From Methylomonas sp. 11b (lineage in GTDB: Bacteria; Pseudomonadota; Gammaproteobacteria; Methylococcales; Methylomonadaceae): a DNA stretch of 64,000 bases. Shown one piece after another: positions 18,359 to 27,187 of this stretch. Every line of letters starts with the position of its first letter. Within the stretch, counting starts at the first letter, position 1. The translations under genes were made by a program, and so were the position numbers. The notes under the pieces were generated by a model. The model did not search any database. It had not been told where the DNA came from and worked only from the letters and a program-made list of their open reading frames with translations. The stretch spans positions 4,211,741 through 4,275,740 of the forward strand of contig NZ_KI911557.1 of NCBI RefSeq assembly GCF_000515215.1. Direction: 5' to 3'.

Positions 18359-18373
18359 TGGCACGCCGCTTGC
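18359..18373 (+). promoter_or_regulatory. sigma-54 promoter of the bufferin operon
   Basis: TGGCACG-N4-TTGC matches the -24/-12 consensus: GG at 18360-18361 and GC at 18372-18373, 12 bases apart. It lies 69 bases before the bufA start. Confidence 0.85.
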
Positions 18374-18441
18374 CATTAGTTAAATGTCCGCTGAAAGCTT
18401 AGTGGACATAACTAAACCACTTAACTATTTGGAAAAGACTC

Positions 18442-18720
18442 ATGAAAAACGTAAACACTGTTGTATCGACCGCCATGGCTTCACTGATCGCTTTAGGCTC
18501 TTTGGGTTTGCAATCCGACGCCTTTGCCGCCGACAAAAAAGACGTCGAGAAATGTTATGGCGTCGCCAAAGCCGGCAAGAACGACTGCAAAACACTGTCC
18601 AATGCCTGTGCAGGGCACTCTACAGCCGACAATCAAAAAGATGCGTTTATAGCCTTGCCTGCCGGTACTTGCGAGCGCATCGTCGGCGGCAGTATGGAAG
18701 CGCCTGCGGACATGAAATAA
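18442..18720 (+). CDS. bufA: bufferin precursor peptide (DUF2282)
   Basis: The 92-residue precursor has a signal peptide ending near FAA-DKK. The short core carries four cysteines (Cys38, 49, 56, 77) in the DUF2282 pattern EKCYGVAKAGKNDC and ACAGHS. In characterised bufferins, the core cysteines are modified by the BufB-BufC enzyme pair to thiooxazole-type groups, and the exported peptide chelates copper. This is established for the family; here it is inferred from full conservation of bufABC. The start has a sigma-54 promoter 69 bases upstream. Confidence 0.92.
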   Translation: MKNVNTVVSTAMASLIALGSLGLQSDAFAADKKDVEKCYGVAKAGKNDCKTLSNACAGHSTADNQKDAFIALPAGTCERIVGGSMEAPADMK

Positions 18721-18732
18721 AAATCATAAGAC

Positions 18733-19614
18733 ATGCATCTCACTCAGCAACAAGCTAAACATGCATTAGTGAGCTCGGCGATTCCGGCGTGTGCCGGAAT
18801 CGGACTCCGCTCGCAGCATCATCGGGATGCTTTACTTAGCCCCGTCAAAACTGGATGGTTGGAAGTGCATAGCGAAAATTATTTTGGCACGGGTGGTATC
18901 CCGTTACGCGACCTGGAAGCGATCAGAGACGATTATCCGATCAGCCTGCATGGCGTCGGTATGTCGCTGGGTTCGGTCGACGAATTGGATCGGCAGCAGT
19001 TAGCCCAATTGCGGGATTTAATTCAACGCATCGAACCGGGATTGGTATCCGAGCATTTAAGCTGGAGTTCCTTTGGTGGCAGGTATCTGAACGATCTGCT
19101 GCCGATGCCTTATACCGATGAAACGCTGACTCATTTAACCGCACGCATCTCGCAGGTTCAGGATTACTTGGGCAGACAGCTATTGATCGAAAACCCGTCT
19201 AGCTATCTCGAATACGGCTTTTCCAGTTATTCGGAAAGCGGTTTTCTCAACGAACTCGCGCAGCGTTCCGGCTGCGGCATTTTGCTGGACGTGAATAATG
19301 TCTATGTGTCCTGCGTCAACAACGGCTGGAATGCGCTGGACTACATATACGAAATAGCCGCTGACAAAGTCGGCGAGATTCATTTGGCGGGGCATACCGT
19401 CAAAAAAATAGGCGAGCAGAGCATACTGATCGATACCCACAATGCGCCGGTCAGTGACGCAGTCTGGCAATTGTACCAAGCGGCAATTCAACACTTGGGC
19501 AGCCGTCCGACGTTGATCGAATGGGATGCGGACTTACCCGAATGGCAGGTATTAGTGGCGGAAGCCGCAACAGCCGATCGATATTTGGAGCAGGCTTATG
19601 TACAGACTGCATGA
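18733..19614 (+). CDS. bufB: multinuclear non-haem iron oxidase BufB (DUF692)
   Basis: The 293-residue TIM-barrel enzyme belongs to the MNIO (DUF692) family. The conserved metal-binding residues are visible: Glu48 in EVHSEN, His73 in LHGVGMSLGS, Glu107-His108 in SEHLSW, Glu153-Asn154 in IENPSSY, Asp186 and Asn188 in LLDVNN, His217/His221 in HLAGH, and Asp234-His236 in DTHNAPV. It modifies the cysteines of BufA with molecular oxygen. It starts 12 bases after bufA and overlaps bufC by 17 bases. All hallmark residues are present, so it should be active. Confidence 0.94.
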   Translation: MHLTQQQAKHALVSSAIPACAGIGLRSQHHRDALLSPVKTGWLEVHSENYFGTGGIPLRDLEAIRDDYPISLHGVGMSLGSVDELDRQQLAQLRDLIQRIEPGLVSEHLSWSSFGGRYLNDLLPMPYTDETLTHLTARISQVQDYLGRQLLIENPSSYLEYGFSSYSESGFLNELAQRSGCGILLDVNNVYVSCVNNGWNALDYIYEIAADKVGEIHLAGHTVKKIGEQSILIDTHNAPVSDAVWQLYQAAIQHLGSRPTLIEWDADLPEWQVLVAEAATADRYLEQAYVQTA

Positions 19615-20368
19615 TCTGCAGCGGGATTTTTCCCGCTTTGTTTGCCAAGACACCCAACAGCTGCCGCTGGACATCAAAGCGAATGGCTTGAGTGTCGAGC
19701 AACGTTTAAACATCTATCGGAATAATACCCGGTTGAGCTTAACCGCAGCATTACGCGACACGTATCCGGTGGTGAACTGCTTGGTCGGCGACGCGTTTTT
19801 TGATTGGCTCGCGGCTGACTATATCAAATGCTATCCGTTGCAAGCCGCCAGCTTGCTGACATACGGCGGGCATTTTGCCGAACTCATAGCCCGGTTTGAG
19901 GCAGCGCAAGGCTTACCTTATTTAGCCGATATCGCCAGGCTGGAATGGCACTGGCACGAGGCCTATCACGCTGCCGATGCACAGCCTTTGCTGCTGTCCG
20001 CCCTTGCTCAGATCGATCCGGCTCAATACGCGCGATTGGCATTCAGGCTCCATCCCAGCGCGCGCTTCATCGCTTCGGATTATCCGATAGAACGTATCTG
20101 GGCAAGCAACCAGCCTGATTATCGCGGGCAGGAATGCATCGACTTAAATGCCGGTGGCTGTTCTTTGCTGCTTTACCGGCCGCAGTGGCAGGTGGAAATC
20201 CATTATTTGGCGGCAGCCGAATATCAGTTTTTAACGCTATTGGGGGCCGGGCAGACACTCAACCAAGCGGTCGAAACCGTGATGTCGGCTCACCCCGATA
20301 TAAATATCCCACTCCTTTTGCAACATTGGTTGCGCAAAGGCCTATTGACCGATTTTTATCTGGTTTGA
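19598..20368 (+). CDS. bufC: bufferin maturation partner BufC (DUF2063)
   Basis: The 256-residue product matches DUF2063, the partner of DUF692 enzymes. The N-terminal domain has LQRDFSRFVCQDTQQLPL then RLNIYRNNTRLSLTAALRDTYPV. The central region contains YLADIARLEWHWHEAYHA. The C-terminal region behaves like a small recognition domain for the precursor peptide. It presents BufA to BufB. The 17-base overlap with bufB signals tight coupling. Confidence 0.92.
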   Translation: MYRLHDLQRDFSRFVCQDTQQLPLDIKANGLSVEQRLNIYRNNTRLSLTAALRDTYPVVNCLVGDAFFDWLAADYIKCYPLQAASLLTYGGHFAELIARFEAAQGLPYLADIARLEWHWHEAYHAADAQPLLLSALAQIDPAQYARLAFRLHPSARFIASDYPIERIWASNQPDYRGQECIDLNAGGCSLLLYRPQWQVEIHYLAAAEYQFLTLLGAGQTLNQAVETVMSAHPDINIPLLLQHWLRKGLLTDFYLV

Positions 20369-20378
20369 TGTCACTGAT

Positions 20379-20900
20379 ATGAACACAAAAAACATTTGCA
20401 AACTGATAGCGCCTTTTTATCAAGCGAACGGCCGGGTTTATCGATTCGCAATCCTGCTGGATAAGCTGGCACCCTTAGGCAATTCAATTCTGCGTTGCTG
20501 GGTAGCCTATGCGTTCTGGGTGTCGGGCTTACTCAAATTACAAAGCTGGGACAGCACCTTGTACCTGTTCGAAAACGAATATGCCGTCCCTCTATTATCA
20601 GCGGAATTTGCCGCTATGCTGGGGACGGCGGTTGAACTGGCCGGTCCGTTATTGCTGGCAATCGGTTTGTTTGGGCGCGGTGCAGCTGTGCTAATGTTTC
20701 TATTCAATCTCGTCGCGGTTATTTCCTACCCTGATTTGGGCGCTGCCGGTATTGAACAACATAAAGTCTGGGGCATCATGCTACTGGTCTGTATGTTACA
20801 GGGACCGGGTAAATTATCGCTCGATGCGTGGATAAAACTCTGCCTTTTTCCGCCGCAAAACGAGCGCGTAGCGAGAGCCGACAATCGGGAGAGCAAATGA
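20379..20900 (+). CDS. DoxX-family inner-membrane protein
   Basis: The 173-residue product has four hydrophobic helices and the family motif AYAFWVSGLLKLQSWDSTLYLFENEYAVPLL near its N-terminus. DoxX-like proteins are regularly the fourth gene of bufferin operons, where they may supply electrons or help export or assembly; this role is not proven. It overlaps the SDR gene by 4 bases. A Cys-poor sequence argues against direct disulphide chemistry. Confidence 0.88.
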   Translation: MNTKNICKLIAPFYQANGRVYRFAILLDKLAPLGNSILRCWVAYAFWVSGLLKLQSWDSTLYLFENEYAVPLLSAEFAAMLGTAVELAGPLLLAIGLFGRGAAVLMFLFNLVAVISYPDLGAAGIEQHKVWGIMLLVCMLQGPGKLSLDAWIKLCLFPPQNERVARADNRESK

Positions 20901-21628
20901 GCACGGCAAATGCCGCGCAGCCGCTGCAAGGCCGAACCGCCTTGGTCGTTCAAGCCAATGCCGGCGTCGGTGCCGCAGTCGCGGAAGCATTCGCCGCAGC
21001 CGGTGCCAAGGTAATGATTAATTATCTGCATGAAAATGCGGGAGCCGATCAGGTTGCGCAACGTATTCGCGTAAAACAAGGACTAGCCATGATATTTCAA
21101 GCCGATATTAGCCAGGAAAGTCAGGTGAGAAGCATGTTTGATGTCCTGGTCGCTTATTGGGGCGGCCTTGATATATTGGTCACTAATGCCGATCTGGAAA
21201 TTGATACCTCAGCGCTGGATATAAAACAGACGCCATCGCAGACAGTGCTTACTCAAAATCTGGCCAAGCAATTTCTTTGCGTTAGACAGGCTTTGCGAGC
21301 ATTTTCCAGACAAGGGGGCCATTCTGCGTTGCCGGATTCCGCAGGTAATATCATTTGCGTATCCTCGTTGCGGAATGCTTTAAGTCCGGACGGGCGGATC
21401 GCTTATTCGGTCAGCAAACCCAGCATGAGCAGTTTGTCGAAAGCTTTCGCTACAACGCTTGATCAAGAAAATACCAACATTGATCTCACTTCGGCGGACT
21501 TTCCCTCCCTTGCTGAATGTCGGTATGCCAATCAAGAGGATGTAGCAAAGATAGCAGTTGATTTGGCTACAGCCGTTTATGGCGATCCAGTGCGAAATAA
21601 CCTTAAGAACGGAGGATCAACAAGATGA
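20897..21628 (+). CDS. short-chain dehydrogenase/reductase, altered nucleotide motif
   Basis: The 243-residue SDR has the Tyr-x3-Lys active-site pair (AYSVSK) preceded by a conserved Ser (CVSSL). The usual TGxxxGIG cofactor loop reads [11 protein letters not shown]: the leading Thr-Gly is lost while the later glycines remain, so cofactor binding may be weakened or altered. The start at 20897 gives an ATGA overlap with the DoxX gene and the expected N-terminus. It lies between the bufferin genes and msrP, and its substrate is unknown. Confidence 0.8.
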   Translation: MSTANAAQPLQGRTALVVQANAGVGAAVAEAFAAAGAKVMINYLHENAGADQVAQRIRVKQGLAMIFQADISQESQVRSMFDVLVAYWGGLDILVTNADLEIDTSALDIKQTPSQTVLTQNLAKQFLCVRQALRAFSRQGGHSALPDSAGNIICVSSLRNALSPDGRIAYSVSKPSMSSLSKAFATTLDQENTNIDLTSADFPSLAECRYANQEDVAKIAVDLATAVYGDPVRNNLKNGGSTR

Positions 21629-22557
21629 AAACCTATAAACCACCAGCTATCCCTTCCTCGGAAATCACGCCGCAAGCCTTGTTCCATGCAAGACGAAAAT
21701 TTATGCAAATGGCTGGAGGCGCATCGCTGGCAGCTATTTGGCCGCAGGCACTATGGGCGGCTGATAAATTAACCGACGTTAAAAAATCGGCCTACAACGT
21801 GGCGGAAGAGCTGACGCCATTGAAGGATGTTACCCGTTACAACAACTTTTATGAGTTCGGTACCAGTAAGGATGAACCCGCGATCAACGCCGGCAGCTTA
21901 AGAACCCGGCCCTGGACCGTCACAGTCGAAGGCGAAGTTAAAAAACCCAAGGTGTTTGATATTGATGAGTTATTAAAAATGGCGCCCTTGGAAGAGCGGG
22001 TTTATCGCTTACGCTGTGTGGAAGCTTGGTCGATGGTGGTGCCTTGGTTAGGCTATTCGCTCGCTGAACTGATCAAGCGAGTGGAGCCCACCAGCAATGC
22101 CAAGTTTGTCGAATTTGTCAGCCTGCACGATCCGGAACAGATGCCGGGACAAAAAACCGCGGTGCTCGACTGGCCCTACCGCGAAGGCTTACGAATCGAT
22201 GAAGCCATGCATCCCTTGACGCTGTTGACATTGGGTCTGTATGGGGAAGTGTTACCCAATCAGAACGGCGCGCCGGTCAGAATTGTGACGCCATGGAAGT
22301 ACGGTTTTAAAAGTGCGAAATCCATCGTCAAAATCCGCTTTGTCGACAAACAACCCGTGACCAGTTGGATGAAAGCCGGGCCCGGTGAATATGGCTTTTA
22401 TGCCAACGTCAATCCAGAGGTCGACCATCCGCGCTGGAGCCAGGCCAAAGAGCGTCGCATCGGCGAGTTTTTGAAGCGCAAGACGCTGATGTTCAACGGC
22501 TACGCCGACGAGGTGGCTGGACTTTATGCCGGCATGGACCTTAAACAAAATTTTTAA
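21625..22557 (+). CDS. msrP: protein-methionine-sulfoxide reductase, catalytic subunit MsrP
   Basis: The 310-residue molybdoenzyme repairs oxidised methionines in periplasmic proteins. A Tat signal is visible ([17 protein letters not shown], residues 22-38), followed by the sulfite-oxidase fold. Cys131 in [13 protein letters not shown] is the molybdenum ligand, and the [17 protein letters not shown] region binds molybdopterin. It overlaps the SDR gene by 4 bases and is followed 3 bases later by msrQ. Its place in a bufferin operon fits protection of periplasmic or copper-binding methionines. Confidence 0.94.
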   Translation: MKTYKPPAIPSSEITPQALFHARRKFMQMAGGASLAAIWPQALWAADKLTDVKKSAYNVAEELTPLKDVTRYNNFYEFGTSKDEPAINAGSLRTRPWTVTVEGEVKKPKVFDIDELLKMAPLEERVYRLRCVEAWSMVVPWLGYSLAELIKRVEPTSNAKFVEFVSLHDPEQMPGQKTAVLDWPYREGLRIDEAMHPLTLLTLGLYGEVLPNQNGAPVRIVTPWKYGFKSAKSIVKIRFVDKQPVTSWMKAGPGEYGFYANVNPEVDHPRWSQAKERRIGEFLKRKTLMFNGYADEVAGLYAGMDLKQNF

Positions 22558-22560
22558 GCC

Positions 22561-23199
22561 ATGACCATTAAAAATCTCGACAACCGCGCCCTGGGCTGTG
22601 TAAAAACCCTGGTTTTTCTAACCTCCTTGCTACCGCTCGCCAAATTGGGTTTAGCGGCTTATGTGGATGATTTGGGGGCCAATCCCATTGAAAAAATTAC
22701 CCACGTTACCGGCTACTGGGCGCTGACCTTTTTGCTGATTACCTTGGCGGTCACTCCGCTGCGGCGGCTGTCGGGCTGGTTATGGCTGATGCGTTTACGG
22801 CGCATGCTGGGCTTGTTTGCGTTTTTTTATGCCGCTTTGCACTTTTCGACTTATTTAGTCCTGGATCAGTTTTTCGATTGGGACGCGATTGGGAAAGACA
22901 TCCTCAAGCGGCCTTATATCACCATCGGTTTTAGCGCGTTTGTGTTGCTGATTCCTCTGGCATTGACTTCAAACGACGCCATGATCCGCCGCCTGGGCGG
23001 GAAACGCTGGAAGACATTACATAGTGTAATTTATCTATGTGCAATCGCTGGTGTTGTGCATTTCTGCTGGTTAGTGAAAAAAGATCTCACCAACCCAATC
23101 ATCTTCGCTGTATTGCTGAGTTTGTTACTGGGCATGCGATTCTTTTTTCGGTTTTTGAATGCCGATAAGCGGAAAGGCACTCGGCATGTTGTTATCTAA
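22561..23199 (+). CDS. msrQ: haem-binding membrane subunit MsrQ
   Basis: The 212-residue inner-membrane protein belongs to the ferric reductase-like YedZ family. It has about six hydrophobic helices and conserved haem-ligand histidines, for example YAALHFSTYLVLDQF, KTLHSVIYLC and GVVHFCWLVKK. It passes electrons from the quinol pool or flavin to MsrP. It starts 3 bases after msrP and ends the bufferin operon. Confidence 0.93.
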   Translation: MTIKNLDNRALGCVKTLVFLTSLLPLAKLGLAAYVDDLGANPIEKITHVTGYWALTFLLITLAVTPLRRLSGWLWLMRLRRMLGLFAFFYAALHFSTYLVLDQFFDWDAIGKDILKRPYITIGFSAFVLLIPLALTSNDAMIRRLGGKRWKTLHSVIYLCAIAGVVHFCWLVKKDLTNPIIFAVLLSLLLGMRFFFRFLNADKRKGTRHVVI

Positions 23200-23324
23200 A
23201 TATTTGCTGCAAGTGCGAATTTTTGGCAAGACTTCTCTATCCTCTGGGAGATCAAGTCGTAGTCCAAACACTACTACTTATATTTCTTGAACTTGGACGG
23301 GCATCGCGTGACTGCTTTAGCATG

Positions 23325-23392
23325 GAAACCTGCCTTTCAACGTCCTACAACGACCGGTAGGTTTTGGCCGGTCGGCACCGCTGGCAGGTTTC
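23325..23392. other. nested inverted repeat, possible terminator or structured RNA
   Basis: An outer 10-bp stem GAAACCTGCC/GGCAGGTTTC surrounds an inner 7-bp stem CGACCGG/CCGGTCG. It lies about 130 bases after msrQ in a 390-base space that holds no gene. There is no T-tract directly after it, so termination is uncertain. Confidence 0.45.
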
Positions 23393-23590
23393 GATTGGAA
23401 TGCCTGGGTGTTTTGAAATTGGAATACGCATAGGGTACGGATGTGTCAAAACAGGCTAGCGCATGACATCATCTGCAATATTTATGCGTGAATTTTGCGT
23501 GTTTTGGTCGTGACTTGTTATGCGCTGTCGTGCAAAGTCACGCAATCGTGCATGCATATGCTATTGATTTATATAGAATAATTCGCTGTT

Positions 23591-23642
23591 GGGTGCACTT
23601 TTAATGCGATGGTCGTGCGTTCGAATCGCACACGACCCACCA
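23591..23642 (+). tRNA. truncated tRNA-Lys(UUU), 3' part only; probable att site remnant
   Basis: The segment covers the anticodon loop CTTTTAA (anticodon TTT), the variable loop, the T-arm (GTGCGTTCGAATCGCAC), the acceptor 3' strand ACGACCC and CCA. The acceptor 5' strand and D-arm are absent, so it cannot be a working tRNA. Integrases often use tRNA 3' ends as attachment sites, and a tyrosine recombinase gene lies 2 kb to the right. I read it as the island side of an attL/attR pair. No second copy is seen in this window. Confidence 0.75.
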
Positions 23643-23662
23643 TCGAATGACTAGGAAAATCA

Positions 23663-23696
23663 AGCAGTTATCGTTAATTCGATACCTGCTTTTTTT
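23663..23696 (+). terminator. terminator after the tRNA-Lys fragment
   Basis: An 11-bp stem with one mismatch (AGCAGTTATCG/CGATACCTGCT), 6-base loop TTAATT, and seven T residues directly after. Probably part of the original tRNA transcription unit carried with the attachment site. Confidence 0.8.
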
Positions 23697-23775
23697 ATGC
23701 CTGAAATTTGAGTACGCGAGATTTACGCGACTTGGCGTTATGCTTCGTCCAGCTTCGTTGTGACGTATTGTCACC

Positions 23776-23815
23776 CCTTCAATTCTGATAGAGCAAGCTC
23801 GGCCATCAAGAGACC
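23776..23815 (+). repeat. dispersed repeat family, copy 1
   Basis: CCTTCAATTCTGATAGAGC then AAGCTCGGCCATCAAGAGACC. Related copies occur at 48248 (inverted), 52559 and 62803. None encodes a recognisable product. Confidence 0.55.
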
Positions 23816-23979
23816 GTCGGAGGAAAGTTTTTTATCCGAAGTGAATTCGTCGCTATGGAAAGACGGTTTTTGGTAAGCGGGTGTCCGTAAGGACCTATCC
23901 GTAACATGAGACTTTTCACAGATTCTTGCTGGACGATTCATTAGTCTATTGTCCAAAGCAACGTGTCGGAGGAATGGTC

Positions 23980-24276
23980 ATGAGCTCTGTTGTCCTTGAT
24001 AGAAATGCCTTATACGGTCTTTTTGAAAATCAAAAAAAGCTGGATGATTTGTTTGATTCCATTTTTGACGATAACAATTTTTATATCAGCAGCGCTCCAG
24101 CGCCAGTTCAATCGGTGCCTTCCAGACCTGATTTCAAAGTAGAGAGTCCATTCGGATATGACGGCAGCAAATTGCTTGAGTTGTTTAATGTGATGAAGCA
24201 TCATCCGTACTTTTTCGTGCTGCCCATTGCGCTGGAATTGACGGTCATTTGTTGGGTGGTGACATATCTGCTTTAG
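23980..24276 (+). CDS. small tail-anchored hypothetical protein
   Basis: The 98-residue product begins MSSVVLDRNALYGLFENQKK and ends with a membrane helix (PYFFVLPIALELTVICWVVT). The start at 23980 has a strong GGAGG eight bases upstream and is preferred over 23926. The middle is acidic and Pro-rich. I do not recognise the family. It lies just inside the probable island edge, between the tRNA fragment and the CPXCG gene. Confidence 0.6.
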   Translation: MSSVVLDRNALYGLFENQKKLDDLFDSIFDDNNFYISSAPAPVQSVPSRPDFKVESPFGYDGSKLLELFNVMKHHPYFFVLPIALELTVICWVVTYLL

Positions 24277-24394
24277 AGGATGGGCTCTGGAACCAGAGTT
24301 GCTTTCTTTAATGGGCTAACGCAACGTTTACTTGCGAAACAGCAAAGTGTATTACCATGATTACGGCCACCAATTTTAACTAGCGGATGAAATC

Positions 24395-24586
24395 ATGCAC
24401 AACCTAGAACCCACTATTATTCAATGTCCGTATTGCGGGGAAGCAATCGAGGTTTTGGTTGATTGTTCGGTTCAGAGTCAGGAGTATATTGAAGACTGTA
24501 GCGTCTGCTGTAGACCTATCACGATCGCCGTTGAATCTTCGCAGGGTGACGTGGAAAGCATCGAAGCCCGCACTGAAAATGAGTAA
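24395..24586 (+). CDS. CPXCG motif-containing cysteine-rich protein
   Basis: The 63-residue protein has two CxxC pairs: QCPYCGEAIEVLVDCS and EDCSVCCRPI. This matches the CPXCG family, a small zinc-ribbon protein of unknown function common in gammaproteobacteria. The pairs are spaced for binding one zinc ion. No operon partner is obvious; the next gene is on the other strand. Confidence 0.88.
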   Translation: MHNLEPTIIQCPYCGEAIEVLVDCSVQSQEYIEDCSVCCRPITIAVESSQGDVESIEARTENE

Positions 24587-24769
24587 CGCAAATTTTGGGC
24601 CGATGATTTTCAAATAAATGGCCACAGTGAATGCCGCGAGAATTATGGATGGCACGGTCGTTCGCTTAAGATAAAGATTCCCCTATTTTGTTTAGAAACC
24701 AACGACTGGAGTGAGCAACTTGCTGCCATATGCTTGTCCGTTCTCTGGTTTTTGTCAGCACCTTTTTCT

Positions 24770-25525
24770 TTACTGGGCATACACGGCTTGCAGCAGTGCG
24801 GGCAATAGATCCCCCGCCTTACCATGTAGATTAAAGTGGGCTTTGGCATCCAGGTTGGTTTTATCCGGATTGAGTTGTATCACCTTGGCTCCGGCGGTGA
24901 GGGCAGCCAGCGGCAGAGTGGCGGCGGGATACACCAACGCCGATGTGCCGATGCTCATCAATACGTCGCAATGCTGCGCTGCGGCTTCTGCAGCGTGCCA
25001 GCTGTCTAAGGGCAACGATTCACCGAACCACACTACGCCGGGACGAATGTAATCACCGCAAGCCGGACAGCGAGGCGGTTCAACCCGCTTTGATTCAGAA
25101 ATGACCGTTGGGGCAGCGCTCAATGCAAACGGCGTGGCACAGGCAATACACTGCGCTTCATGTAAACTGCCGTGCAGATGGATGACGGACTGACTGCCGG
25201 CGCGTTCATGCAAGTCATCGACATTTTGCGTAATCAGCGTTAGCTTCGGGACCAATGGCTGACACTGTGCAATTGCCCGATGCGCCGGATTGGGTGACGA
25301 TTGCATGACCTTGGCGCGACGCCATTCATACCAACCCCAGACTAAGGCCGGATCAGCACGAAAACCGTTCTCACTGGCCAATTGCTGGGGATCGTATCGC
25401 GCCCAGAGTCCGGTCATGGCATCGCGAAATGTCGGAATGCCCGATTCAGCCGACACCCCGGCGCCGGTCAAAATAACCAGATGCCGGGCATCGCGTAGGG
25501 ATTGTATTAAGCGGTCATTGAACAT
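24770..25525 (-). CDS. cobB: NAD-dependent protein deacylase (sirtuin, CobB type)
   Basis: The 251-residue sirtuin removes acetyl or other acyl groups from lysine using NAD. The Rossmann motif GAGVSAESGIPTFRD (about 21-35), the TQNVDDLHERAGS segment, catalytic His in HLHGS, and the zinc pairs CIAC and CPAC are all intact. The FGESLPLDSWHAAEAAA segment is also found as a diverged fragment at 51488, far from here. It lies just beside the integrase gene and may belong to the host chromosome or be island cargo. Confidence 0.93.
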   Translation of the reverse strand: MFNDRLIQSLRDARHLVILTGAGVSAESGIPTFRDAMTGLWARYDPQQLASENGFRADPALVWGWYEWRRAKVMQSSPNPAHRAIAQCQPLVPKLTLITQNVDDLHERAGSQSVIHLHGSLHEAQCIACATPFALSAAPTVISESKRVEPPRCPACGDYIRPGVVWFGESLPLDSWHAAEAAAQHCDVLMSIGTSALVYPAATLPLAALTAGAKVIQLNPDKTNLDAKAHFNLHGKAGDLLPALLQAVYAQ

Positions 25526-25659
25526 TAGGGTATTCCTCTCTATGGTTTTGATTTTGGGTTAATCGATGTTTTGGCTTCGAGCCTACAGCTTTGACTATGA
25601 AGCGAATGCGGCGGGTAGGATGCCCATGAATGCACACAATCCTTCATGGGCGCAGCGGT

Positions 25660-26673
25660 CTAAAGGCTACATAATCGTTCAACGGCAGCCTGCAGCTCTT
25701 CCAGTTCCGCCTTGCAATAATGATCTGTTATTCGGTTGGACTTATGACCCAACAAATCTTGCCTATTTTCAAAGCTGACGCCAGCCGCACGTAGCCGTCG
25801 ACCAAACGTATGGCGCAGATCGTGTACTCGGCATTGCTCCAGGCCTGCTCGTTTCCTTGCTTTGCGCCAGGCGTGACCGTTGATGCGTTGCACGGGTTCG
25901 CCTTTAAAGGTAAAGACATATTCATCATGCTTACCGCGTTGTGCATTGATGATTGCCAGCGCCTTGCTATTTAACGGCACAATTCGATCCTCATTATTTT
26001 TAGTCCTGTCGCCGGGCAATACAAACACCCCAAGCTTGCGATTTTCTTCAGACCATTGCAGTTGAGTCAGTTCTTGTTCGCGTAGCCCGGTATGTAATGC
26101 GAATGTCACCATCGGTTGCAGATGTTCCGGTAATTCAGCCAATAAGCGCTGCTCTTCTTCGCTGTCGATAGGATAGGGTTTGCGTAAATCGGATTTTAAC
26201 GGCTGAAGAAGCGGCGGTTCACTGAGCCACGAATTACCGAACTCATCCCGCCACAGTCGTGCCGCCAAGGTTAAGATTCGGCGGATAATCGCCAGATCAC
26301 GATTGATGGTGGCATTTTTCAGGCCGGACTTTTTCCTGGCGGCGATAAATTTATCCAGCGTGCCCATATGAAGTTTTTCCAATGGCGTATCACCGATAAA
26401 AGGTATCGCCGCCTTCAACGTGACAGCATCTCGATCCAGACTTTTCTTCTCGACTTCTTTCAGGTATTTCGTTGCCGCCTCGATAAAGGTATAGGACTTT
26501 CTTTCGCCATAGATCAGTTGTCCCCGATATTCAGTGATGCGTTGCGCTAAGTAGCGCTCCGCTTCTTCGAGGTCACTTGTGCCAGTGCTTTCATAAAGTC
26601 TTTTTCCTTTGATAACTTTATTGATGTGCCAGACACCGTTCCTTTTGGTAAGCCCTGTTGATTTTTTTGCCAT
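25660..26673 (-). CDS. tyrosine-family site-specific integrase
   Basis: The 337-residue recombinase has an N-terminal arm-binding/SAM-like region and the catalytic core. Arg in HTGLREQELTQLQW, His-x-x-Arg in VHDLRHTFGRRL, His in LLGHKSNRI and the nucleophile Tyr in TDHYCKAELEE are all present, so it should be active. It lies 2 kb from a tRNA-Lys 3' fragment, the probable attachment site of the element. A small HTH gene overlaps its start by 127 bases and is the probable excisionase. Confidence 0.93.
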   Translation of the reverse strand: MAKKSTGLTKRNGVWHINKVIKGKRLYESTGTSDLEEAERYLAQRITEYRGQLIYGERKSYTFIEAATKYLKEVEKKSLDRDAVTLKAAIPFIGDTPLEKLHMGTLDKFIAARKKSGLKNATINRDLAIIRRILTLAARLWRDEFGNSWLSEPPLLQPLKSDLRKPYPIDSEEEQRLLAELPEHLQPMVTFALHTGLREQELTQLQWSEENRKLGVFVLPGDRTKNNEDRIVPLNSKALAIINAQRGKHDEYVFTFKGEPVQRINGHAWRKARKRAGLEQCRVHDLRHTFGRRLRAAGVSFENRQDLLGHKSNRITDHYCKAELEELQAAVERLCSL

Positions 26674-26912
26674 GTTTCTTTCTCCAGTTTTTGGTTACCC
26701 GGCGTACCGACACGACGCACGTAATCGTCGGCCCACGCATCAAGTTCGTTGCGATCAAAGGCAATACCTTGCGTACCGATTTTGATTTCGGTGAGTGCCG
26801 GTCTGACCTCTGCGTTAAAGCGGTTTTTGTCCATGCCGAGATAAAACGGCGCATCGCGAATGCGGATAAATCTCGGTACAAATGGCAGTTGTGAATGATT
26901 TTTTTCGAACAT
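26547..26912 (-). CDS. small HTH protein, candidate excisionase
   Basis: The 121-residue product contains PRFIRIRDAPFYLGMDKNRF, a MerR/AlpA-like recognition helix segment, and AFDRNELDAWADDYV, typical of excisionase-like and prophage-type DNA-binding proteins. The ATG at 26912 was chosen over an upstream GTG. Its 3' end overlaps the integrase start by 127 bases in another frame, an arrangement common for xis-int pairs. Confidence 0.65.
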   Translation of the reverse strand: MFEKNHSQLPFVPRFIRIRDAPFYLGMDKNRFNAEVRPALTEIKIGTQGIAFDRNELDAWADDYVRRVGTPGNQKLEKETWQKNQQGLPKGTVSGTSIKLSKEKDFMKALAQVTSKKRSAT

Positions 26913-27187
26913 GATTGGCACCACGGTTTGTTGAGGTGCAACTCATTTACAGTTTTGAAAATCGCGGTTTTTCCCGCGTTTTTGCGGTGTTTTTTGCAGT
27001 GCGTTTTTTTCGCAAAAAAATTCGCGCATTTTTTCACTGCGTAGTAATCGTTAGTTTTGGGTGTCCTTTTTGGTTAAAAAATAATTTGAAAAAACGGCAT
27101 CGGTATTGCCGACTTTGTTATCTTTGCAAGATGGTTTTTTGTATGAACCTTCCCGAAAAAATCGCTAAGGCATTCTCTGCAACGTGA

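Noticed and set aside
21625..23199. Sulfite oxidase system (SorAB type) instead of MsrPQ
   Set aside because: A Tat-exported molybdoprotein directly followed by a YedZ-like six-helix haem protein is the MsrPQ arrangement; no sulfite-oxidising cytochrome c is present.
23591..23642. Functional tRNA-Lys gene
   Set aside because: The D-arm and 5' acceptor strand are missing, so it cannot fold as a tRNA.
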